Shown: in pieces, positions 26,323 to 31,706 of the stretch
How the letters are laid out: the number at the start of each line of letters is the position of its first letter
Numbering within the stretch: the first letter of the stretch is position 1
Assembly (NCBI GenBank): GCA_036835375.1
Contig: DAITMB010000055.1
Span: 1-31,706 of the forward strand
Length of the DNA stretch: 31,706 nt
From: JANQTF01 sp036835375
Lineage (GTDB): Bacteria; Bacteroidota; Bacteroidia; J057
Reading direction: 5' to 3'
Program-made: the position numbers and the translations under genes
Notes under the pieces: model-generated
Seen by the model: the letters and a program-made list of their open reading frames with translations, nothing else
The model's database searches: none
What the model was told of the DNA's origin: nothing

Positions 26323-27183
26323 ATGCAGGAAGAACAGCATGTGATAAAAATTTCCGTAATCGGTGGCGGTGTCATGGGGCGAGGCATTGCCCTGACTTGC
26401 CTTCGGGCAGGGTATTCGACTCAACTGTTTGACCTGAGGGAAGACATTCTTCAAGACGCTCACGCCTATGTGGCCGATTTTTTAGCAGCGTCTGCCAAAC
26501 GTGGGAAGCTTGCACAAGAGGACATTGCGCCCATATTGGAGCGCTTGACATTGACCACCGACCTCTCCGCTTGTGTGGCCGATGTCGTGATAGAAGCCGT
26601 ACCGGAGAAGCTGGAAATCAAGCACGAGGTGTTCCAGAAACTCGCTATGGTGAATGAAACTGGGGCTATTTTCGCTTCCAATACGTCCACCCTACCCATT
26701 ACCCGGATTGCTCACGGCGTCCTGCATCCAGAGCGAATCGTGGGAATGCACTTTTTCAACCCTGCGCCCATCATGAAGCTGGTGGAGGTGATAGGGGGCA
26801 TAGAGACCAGCCCACAAGTGGTGGAGACCGTCGTATCGTTGGCGAAGCGCCTTGGTAAAGCGCCTGTCTTGGTGCAGGACGAACCCGGGTTTATTGTCAA
26901 CCGCGTGGCAAGACAGTTTTACTTGGAATCGCTGCGCTGCGTGGAAGAAGGTGTGGGCAGCGTGGCGTCCTTGGACCGAATCATGGAAGCCACGGGATTT
27001 CGCATGGGTCCTTTTCGGCTTATGGATTTGATAGGAATTGACACGAATCATGCTGTGAGCCAAACCTTGTACGATGCCTTTTTTCAGGCAGGTAGGTTTC
27101 GCCCCAGTCGACTACAGCAGAAAATGGTGGATGCGGGTCGATGGGGAAAGAAAGTCGGGCGAGGATTTCATCCCAATCCCTGA
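26323..27183 (+). CDS. 3-hydroxyacyl-CoA / 3-hydroxybutyryl-CoA dehydrogenase
   Basis: This 286-residue protein has the length of the single-domain NAD-dependent enzymes (Hbd/PaaH type). The Rossmann loop is V-I-G-G-G-V-M-G-R-G-I-A (12-23), with an acidic F-D-L-R-E after the second strand indicating NAD. Catalytic residues fall in S-N-T-S-T-L (Ser122), G-M-H-F-F-N-P-A-P (His143), L-V-E-V (Glu155) and F-I-V-N-R-V (Asn193). It oxidises (S)-3-hydroxyacyl-CoA to 3-ketoacyl-CoA in the cytoplasm, in beta-oxidation, or runs in reverse in butyryl-CoA or polyhydroxyalkanoate routes. It starts 37 bp after subtilase copy 4 on the same strand, which may allow read-through, but a functional link is unlikely. 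Confidence 0.93.
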   Translation: MQEEQHVIKISVIGGGVMGRGIALTCLRAGYSTQLFDLREDILQDAHAYVADFLAASAKRGKLAQEDIAPILERLTLTTDLSACVADVVIEAVPEKLEIKHEVFQKLAMVNETGAIFASNTSTLPITRIAHGVLHPERIVGMHFFNPAPIMKLVEVIGGIETSPQVVETVVSLAKRLGKAPVLVQDEPGFIVNRVARQFYLESLRCVEEGVGSVASLDRIMEATGFRMGPFRLMDLIGIDTNHAVSQTLYDAFFQAGRFRPSRLQQKMVDAGRWGKKVGRGFHPNP

Positions 27184-27404
27184 ACGAGCCTCAGAGAGCC
27201 CTTCCAACATCGTCCTTACTCCATATTACCGTGTCTGGCGGGGCGAATTCGCTCCATCCTTCACATGCAGATAACGACGGGGGACGGCTGAGATAAATTG
27301 CTACGGCGATCGGATGATTATTTGCGAATCAACTAGATTTCAACTAGTTATCTCGATAAAGTGGAGGACATATTGCTAGAAAAATCTTGAAATTCGATTA
27401 CCCC

Positions 27405-27950
27405 ATGTCCGTTCATTCTTTTCCTACGCCGACCACCGCTCTGATCACCTGGAAACAATCCTACTTATTCCTCCGACACCTCTTCACAGAGCTTCGGTTC
27501 AATCCCTACGCCTGTGAAATGCATGCTTCCCAGACCATTCGCGGATTGGCAGAGCGCGGTTTGGTGAAGCTCTGCGTGCCCAAAGACGCCATAGCGATCA
27601 TTGACCACCTGTTTTTCAAATTTCGTTGCAAGATCCTATATCCCAACATGCAGGATCCCGCGGTGCGCTGTTATCAGATATCTTTTGGTGACGGGTCTTG
27701 GATGGAAATTCGCTTACAGATCATTGAGCAAATGAATCAGGAGGCGGTACAAAATAGCGTAGCAAGGGCACAATTGAGTCGGGAAGGAGTGAAAATGTGG
27801 CCCGACCTGGAGGTCAGCAACATCCATCAAGCACCAAAATGGCAACTATCACCTATCATTTGGCCTAAGTCCTATGGCTTTATGAAGAAGCGGGGAGCCC
27901 TCAGCCTCCAAAAGCAGAGAATAAATCGGGAGCGTAGATCAGCCAAATGA
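27405..27950 (+). CDS. Hypothetical protein, 181 aa
   Basis: I do not recognise this protein. The ATG at 27405 (M-S-V-H-S-F-P-T-P-T-T-A-L-I-T-W-K-Q-S-Y) is preferred over a TTG six codons upstream. It has no signal peptide and no membrane helix. The N-terminal half is mixed helix and hydrophobic strand, and the C-terminus is very basic (K-K-R-G-A-L-S-L-Q-K-Q-R-I-N-R-E-R-R-S-A-K). Its last 50 bases overlap the end of the UbiA-family gene on the opposite strand. Just upstream, CAACTAG occurs twice with an 11-base period (27329-27346). Reality of the gene rests on its open length. Confidence 0.5.
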   Translation: MSVHSFPTPTTALITWKQSYLFLRHLFTELRFNPYACEMHASQTIRGLAERGLVKLCVPKDAIAIIDHLFFKFRCKILYPNMQDPAVRCYQISFGDGSWMEIRLQIIEQMNQEAVQNSVARAQLSREGVKMWPDLEVSNIHQAPKWQLSPIIWPKSYGFMKKRGALSLQKQRINRERRSAK

Positions 27951-28800
27951 AGGTGATCAGCCATCCCGAAATTGTGATTTGTAAAAAAATGTCGTGAAGG
28001 AGAATGCTGGTAGGACTTCCACTTTTTTCCTCCACAAAAGCAATCTGCATGTATCTCAACACCCCAAGAACCACAAAAACCGCGGTGAAATAGAGCCGAT
28101 TCGTCCGAAAATGAATCATGACCTCAGGATCGCTCACATAGGACAAGTAAGCCACCACGATGACGGAGGCCATCATCACCATGGAGCCATTGATGAAGGC
28201 AAGGTTGTACCCATCTATCGATTTCCTGACTTGAAGACCATCCGCTGCTAACAACACATCGTCTCGCCGCTTGGCAAGTCCCAGAAACAGCGCACCCAAA
28301 AACGTCATGACCACAATCCACATCGACAGCGGAATATGTGGATCAATGACCATCGCTCCGATGCCCACTCGGATGACGAATCCCATCGCAATGATAAAAA
28401 TATCCAGAAGTGCGATATGTTTGAGTCGAAAGCTATAGAGGACATTCAGCGCAAAATAAGTCAGCGCCAAATACAGAGAAATTGGATCAAGCCATAGGAA
28501 AACGGCAAATCCAGCGACGAGTAGCACGACCATCAGGGACAAGGCTGCCGACACAGGCAGCCGATTGGCAGCCAGCGGCCGATTCTTTTTGGTAGGGTGA
28601 AGGCGATCTGTTTCGCGGTCTCTCCAATCATTCAGGATGTACACGGCCGAAGCGATGGCCGAAAATGCAATCACCCCCAAGATCGCCTTTGTGGCCGTGT
28701 CCACCTCGTGGATGCGGAGGGCAAAAAATGCCGGCAGGAGGATGAACACATTTTTGACCCACTGATGGGGGCGAATCAATTGGATATAATCCTGAATCAT
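27901..28800 (-). CDS. UbiA-family prenyltransferase, decaprenyl-phosphate phosphoribosyltransferase-like
   Basis: This 299-residue protein has eight or nine transmembrane helices and the UbiA superfamily motifs. The first Asp-rich motif is N-D-W-R-D-R-E-T-D-R-L-H-P (57-69) followed by K-K-N-R-P-L-A-A (71-78); then Y-S-F-R-L-K (122-127), and A-K-R-R-D-D (176-181). The N-terminal R-P-H-Q-W-V-K-N-V-F-I-L-L-P is typical of the branch that includes mycobacterial Rv3806c, which joins 5-phosphoribose diphosphate to a polyprenyl phosphate on the way to an arabinosyl-type lipid donor. In Bacteroidota the natural product is not well defined, so the exact substrate is inferred from the branch. It is convergent with and overlaps the preceding 181-aa gene, and divergent from the FecR-like gene. 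Confidence 0.85.
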   Translation of the reverse strand: MIQDYIQLIRPHQWVKNVFILLPAFFALRIHEVDTATKAILGVIAFSAIASAVYILNDWRDRETDRLHPTKKNRPLAANRLPVSAALSLMVVLLVAGFAVFLWLDPISLYLALTYFALNVLYSFRLKHIALLDIFIIAMGFVIRVGIGAMVIDPHIPLSMWIVVMTFLGALFLGLAKRRDDVLLAADGLQVRKSIDGYNLAFINGSMVMMASVIVVAYLSYVSDPEVMIHFRTNRLYFTAVFVVLGVLRYMQIAFVEEKSGSPTSILLHDIFLQITISGWLITFIWLIYAPDLFSAFGG

Positions 28801-28851
28801 GGGCCAAATGAAGTGAGTATGTGCAGGATTCGCAAGTAGAAGGGAAATTTC

Positions 28852-28859
28852 TATCTTTG
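28852..28859 (+). promoter_or_regulatory. Candidate Bacteroidota -7 promoter box ahead of the FecR-like gene
   Basis: TATCTTTG matches TAnnTTTG exactly, 195 bp ahead of the ATG at 29055. A matching -33 TTTG is not clear (TTCG at 28829-28832). If used, transcription would begin about 28866, downstream of the GTG at 28821 that opens the frame, which supports the internal ATG as the true start. Confidence 0.45.
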
Positions 28860-29054
28860 ATTACTGTCCATGCGAGGGATTCAGGCCGATGCTGCGCGGT
28901 CGCTGGCTTGGTAGGGCTCTCTTGTACCTATCGAGTTGGGGTAAAAAAATGTCAGCAACCTTGTGCCGCAACCTTCCTTCCCTGCCCAAAGGGCTTGCCC
29001 ACGGTTGATTGGGAGGGCCACTTCTCGATTTCTCCTCCCAATTCTTTCCTCCCA

Positions 29055-30080
29055 ATGAAGATGCCCGATTGGTTTTCCTCCTGGTATTCGGATCAACTCC
29101 ACGCGCTCCATGAAAAGCTGGAAGATGCTGATTGGGCCCACGATGTACTCCAGGAAGCGATGGAGACCGCAGGCTCGGTGCTAGGAAGGGAAAAAGAATG
29201 GAAGACTACTGTTCAGGCTCGAATCGCCGAGATTGATGATTCTCAGCAGCGAACTCCGTCACCCTTGACAGGTTGGGAAGCAATTCCTGCGGAGACAAAG
29301 GAGCAAATCAAGGCTTTTCGGCTGGGACAATGGCAGCCCATGACCGAGGGAGATGCCACGCGCATAGAGCAATGGTTGTCCCCACTGCTATCTGATTCCC
29401 CGTCCAATCCAAATTCGCTTCAGAAAGAGGTCTTTCTGCGTTTATGGAGGTTCTTGGCAGGTCTCAGTACCCCGGAGGAGGAAAACCAGATCCGGCACTG
29501 GGCGGATGCTCGGGAAGATCATTTGGATGCATTTGAAAAAAGATATGCAATCTGGGAAGGACTCGGGGCGCTTCCTGGCTGGATTTTGCCAAATCCAAAA
29601 GCAGCTTGGGAAGGATTGGATTTCGCTATGCCAGAAAATCTTTCTCCCACTCGTGCATCCAAGCCTTGGTGGACGATCAAGATCGCAGTCCTGACACTGG
29701 TATTGGGAACGGCCTCATGGGGAATCTGGACTTGGGCCTCTGGCTCCGATGCTGACATCATGGCTGCGGAACCACTTGAATCTTGGGTCGCGATCCAGGT
29801 AGGTGGTGAAAGGGCACACCATGTGTGGGAAGATGGCCAATTGTGTTTCGAAGGCGAATTTCAGCTTCAAGTACACGCATCCGGCATGTTTCGAATCGGA
29901 AAGGCAACCCTCACTTTCGAGCCGGGAATGTATCGACTGGCTGGCTCGGATCGTGGAAATTGGTCGATGGAAGCGTCCGAGGGGCGCATAAGATATTCAT
30001 CTGGGTATGAACTATTTCTGATATCGCCCGGCACAAAACTGGAGCATGTCAGGGGGACCAGCTTCAAAGTGCCTGAGTGA
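29055..30080 (+). CDS. FecR-like transmembrane protein (putative anti-sigma factor)
   Basis: The ATG at 29055 (M-K-M-P-D-W-F-S-S-W) gives 341 residues; the open frame further upstream to 28821 looks non-coding. The cytoplasmic N-terminal part (1-204) is helical and includes 'L-W-R-F-L-A-G-L-S-T-P-E-E-E-N-Q-I' and 'W-A-D-A-R-E-D-H-L-D-A-F-E-K' (130-162), the pattern of the sigma-binding segment of FecR proteins. One membrane helix follows (205-227). The periplasmic part (about 249-341) ends H-V-R-G-T-S-F-K-V, recalling the 'V-x-G-T-x-F-x-V' near the end of FecR domains, but is short and degenerate. FecR proteins pass signals from outer-membrane receptors to ECF sigma factors. A sigma gene sits tail-to-tail 72 bp away, but the usual same-strand sigma-FecR-SusC order is missing, so pairing is uncertain. 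Confidence 0.65.
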   Translation: MKMPDWFSSWYSDQLHALHEKLEDADWAHDVLQEAMETAGSVLGREKEWKTTVQARIAEIDDSQQRTPSPLTGWEAIPAETKEQIKAFRLGQWQPMTEGDATRIEQWLSPLLSDSPSNPNSLQKEVFLRLWRFLAGLSTPEEENQIRHWADAREDHLDAFEKRYAIWEGLGALPGWILPNPKAAWEGLDFAMPENLSPTRASKPWWTIKIAVLTLVLGTASWGIWTWASGSDADIMAAEPLESWVAIQVGGERAHHVWEDGQLCFEGEFQLQVHASGMFRIGKATLTFEPGMYRLAGSDRGNWSMEASEGRIRYSSGYELFLISPGTKLEHVRGTSFKVPE

Positions 30081-30152
30081 GGGCACGTGCCAGAGCAGGA
30101 CTTTGGTTACAGCTGATATCAAGCCCACCGATATGCTCCCTTTTCGAAAATA

Positions 30153-30959
30153 TTAAGCGAGGATGAGACTGTGTTGCCGCACTGGATGCAAGACCAATTT
30201 GGAGATTTTTTCGCTTTCTATCATGATCCGTAGCACCATGGTAATGTGCGAAAGGGCGATGACCAAAGCGGGTTCTCCCCGAAGGATTCGAAGCGACCAA
30301 GTGGGTTGTTGATCCACCAAATCTCCCAGCCAGTGGGTGACTTGAGAGAGACCAGCGAGCGAAGCGGCCGGTGAGAGGATCTCCAGCTCAATGTCTTCTC
30401 GAAGGATTTCGATGAGGCGGCTCATGTCTCCTCCTCGGCATACTTGCATAAAGCGGTGGTACAGTTCATATTGCCGATCCGGGTCGGTGGCAAAGCGCTG
30501 ACGATTCTCTTTGAGATGGCGTTTTGCCCGCGAAAGAATTTGTCGCGCGTTGTCTTCGCTGATGTCGAGCAGCTCCGCGATTTCCTTGTGAGAATAATGG
30601 AAAATCTCCTTCAGTAAAAAAATCGCCCGCTCCATGGGGGAGAGCTTGCCCAGGAGAATCAAAAATCCCGACGAAAGTTCAGGGCCGACTTCAGTCCAAG
30701 ATGACGGATGATCAACGAGCAACTCGGGAGAGATTTCAGGTTGAGAAGACTCTCTCTTTCTGTCCCGTAAAAAATTGAGGCACTTGTTAATGAGCGTGCG
30801 GACAAGATAGCCCTTCACATTCTTGATTCCCTCCCGCTGAGTAGAAATCCATTTGAGAATGGTCTCCTGCACGAGATCCTCTGCGTCGTCATGGTTGCGC
30901 AACAGGTTGAAAGCCACAGGGAGCAGGAGTTCACGATATTCCGAATACAGACTGTTCAT
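30153..30959 (-). CDS. ECF sigma factor with C-terminal SnoaL-like extension (ECF41/SigJ-like)
   Basis: This 268-residue protein has region 2 at about 5-72 (L-L-R-N-H-D-D-A-E-D-L-V-Q-E-T-I-L-K-W) and region 4 at about 100-152 (L-S-P-M-E-R-A-I-F-L-L-K-E-I-F, then I-A-E-L-L-D-I-S-E-D-N-A-R-Q-I-L-S-R-A-K). About 110 more residues follow, beginning F-M-Q-V-C-R-G-G-D-M. That extension and the 'L-S-P-x-E-R-A-x-F-L-L-x-E' wording match the ECF41/SigJ group, where a SnoaL-like domain fused to the sigma factor controls its activity in place of a separate anti-sigma factor. The D-G-G-G motif common in that domain is not present here, the matching place reading L-S-P-A-A-S. The usual oxidoreductase or carboxymuconolactone decarboxylase partner is not adjacent. 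Confidence 0.85.
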   Translation of the reverse strand: MNSLYSEYRELLLPVAFNLLRNHDDAEDLVQETILKWISTQREGIKNVKGYLVRTLINKCLNFLRDRKRESSQPEISPELLVDHPSSWTEVGPELSSGFLILLGKLSPMERAIFLLKEIFHYSHKEIAELLDISEDNARQILSRAKRHLKENRQRFATDPDRQYELYHRFMQVCRGGDMSRLIEILREDIELEILSPAASLAGLSQVTHWLGDLVDQQPTWSLRILRGEPALVIALSHITMVLRIMIESEKISKLVLHPVRQHSLILA

Positions 30960-31055
30960 AGGAGGCCAGATGAGGATCGATTTCGGTCTTAAAGGTCAAA
31001 AGGCTAGCCAATCATGCCTTGTCGGACAGAATGGCAGGTGCCCTTCGAATACTTT

Positions 31056-31158
31056 CTAGTTCTCTGACAATTTTGGCGCATACTAACCCTCATAAGGGTT
31101 TCCTTACCCTTATGAGGGTTAGAGCACGAGTTTTCCGCCATTTTTGTCAGAGAACCTA
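31056..31158. mobile_element. MITE-like nested inverted repeat with CTA target duplication
   Basis: A 97-bp element (31059-31155) is bounded by 20-bp inverted repeats, GTTCTCTGACAATTTTGGCG (31059-31078) and its near reverse complement at 31136-31155 (17 of 20 match). Inside lies a perfect 17-bp inverted repeat (31083-31099 with 31106-31122) around a 6-base loop. Both outer edges are flanked by CTA (31056-31058 and 31156-31158), as expected for a 3-bp target-site duplication. No coding capacity. It sits between the flippase gene end and the sigma factor start. A structured regulatory element is the alternative; no T run follows the hairpin on either strand at terminator distance. Confidence 0.6.
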
Positions 31159-31198
31159 CTTTTTTCATTGACACATCAGGCGATAGAATTGTGACACA

Positions 31199-31706
31199 TC
31201 ATTTGGCTTGGATTCTGCTTTTTTGAAACCTCCGTATCGGAATCAGCAGCAAGTCGCGAAGCTCAGGAGAGGGATTCAACCTAAACACGATGAGGGCGAA
31301 AAGACCGCATACAACGCCACTTCGCAAGGCCATGGTCAGGACTGGATGAATCACAGTGGGAATCACAAGACCGAGGAATAAAATGAGTACCAATAGGCCG
31401 AGCGACAAGAGATTTTGGCGAGAAAATGGGATCATGGCCATGTGGTGCCGCACATAGAGCATCGCGGCGGCATTATAGACCACCGTGACAATCAGCGTCG
31501 CCACCGCCGCGCCGAGCAAGCCGTACGGAGGAATGAGCCACCAATCGAGCAGCAAAGCAAAAATGACCAGCAAAATATTGGCGTATAGGTCGTAGCGAAA
31601 GAGCTTGGTATTGAGAATCAACAGGCGGTGAGGACCGGAAAAAAGATTGATCAACACACTCAGCGCCAGGATGATTGCAGGGATTTCCGCGTCTCGGTGT
31701 TTGGGC
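31199..31706 (-). CDS. C-terminal part of a polysaccharide flippase (Wzx/MATE-like), 5' truncated
   Basis: The frame is open from the right edge (first codon at 31705) down to a stop at 31199, about 168 residues. It contains at least four or five hydrophobic helices and the wording A-L-S-V-L-I-N-L-F-S-G-P-H-R-L-L-I-L followed by L-I-P-P-Y-G-L-L-G-A-A-V-A-T-L, typical of the 'I-P-x-Y-G-x-x-G-A-A-x-A-T' segment in the C-terminal half of oligosaccharide flippases. Such proteins move lipid-linked sugars across the cytoplasmic membrane for capsule, O-antigen or exopolysaccharide assembly. The N-terminal part lies beyond the window. It ends in a basic cytoplasmic tail (R-R-F-Q-K-S-R-I-Q-A-K). Confidence 0.8.
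   Translation of the reverse strand, partial: PKHRDAEIPAIILALSVLINLFSGPHRLLILNTKLFRYDLYANILLVIFALLLDWWLIPPYGLLGAAVATLIVTVVYNAAAMLYVRHHMAMIPFSRQNLLSLGLLVLILFLGLVIPTVIHPVLTMALRSGVVCGLFALIVFRLNPSPELRDLLLIPIRRFQKSRIQAK

Noticed and set aside
28821..29054. Upstream 78-codon extension of the FecR-like gene
   Set aside because: Starts at GTG upstream of a perfect -7 box, and its Cys-rich translation is unlike the rest of the protein.
30082..30091. Palindrome GGCACGTGCC after the FecR-like stop codon as terminator
   Set aside because: It has no loop and no T run, and a 10-bp palindrome is not rare enough to be meaningful alone.
1..31706. CRISPR arrays, phage or insertion-sequence genes
   Set aside because: No regularly spaced repeats, cas-like proteins, phage structural genes or transposase frames were seen; the only mobile-element signal is the small inverted-repeat element near 31100.

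Overview
The window looks like a piece of a Bacteroidota chromosome with moderate GC content. The clearest sign is the repeated type IX secretion (T9SS) design: signal peptide, large ectodomain, PKD or Ig-like modules and a C-terminal sorting domain built around a V/L-Y-P-N-P motif. Other lineage hints are a DUF3857-type secreted protein, a FecR-like anti-sigma factor, Bacteroidota-style promoter boxes (TAnnTTTG) and the general lack of Shine-Dalgarno sequences. A Saprospiria-like member is my guess; the sequence does not settle the family. Two 100-N runs (5714-5813 and 12361-12460) are scaffold gaps, and both cut genes.

Layout. 1-1987: tail of one T9SS cargo protein and a complete second one. 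2056-3543 (-): large uncharacterised helical protein. 3869-3990: tRNA-Phe(GAA) followed by a perfect 19-bp hairpin. 4014-6796 (-): an isolated nuoK (complex I subunit), a short-chain dehydrogenase and a GT39/ArnT-like membrane glycosyltransferase interrupted by the first gap. 7186-10123 (+): a metallo-beta-lactamase-fold hydrolase and a secreted DUF3857/transglutaminase-like protein whose catalytic Cys position is Ser. 10358-12046 (+): FadD-type acyl-CoA synthetase. 12288-12640 (-): a HigBA-like toxin-antitoxin locus split by the second gap and frameshifted next to it. 12845-13507 (+): DtxR/MntR-type metalloregulator.

The core of the window is 13961-26285: four consecutive, same-strand, paralogous subtilases of about 980-1010 residues. 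Each has signal peptide, propeptide, bacillopeptidase F-like S8 domain with an intact D/H/N/S set, CARDB-like module, Ig-like module, an unnamed beta-rich module ending in an F/Y-x-W-E motif, PKD domain and T9SS sorting domain. This tandem array is the most distinctive system here and probably supplies secreted or surface proteases.

26323-31706: 3-hydroxyacyl-CoA dehydrogenase (a plausible metabolic partner of FadD), an unknown 181-aa protein overlapping tail-to-tail with a UbiA-family decaprenyl-phosphate phosphoribosyltransferase-like protein, a FecR-like membrane protein convergent with an ECF41/SigJ-like sigma factor, a 97-bp MITE-like element with 20-bp terminal inverted repeats and a 3-bp CTA duplication, and the C-terminal part of a polysaccharide flippase running off the right edge.
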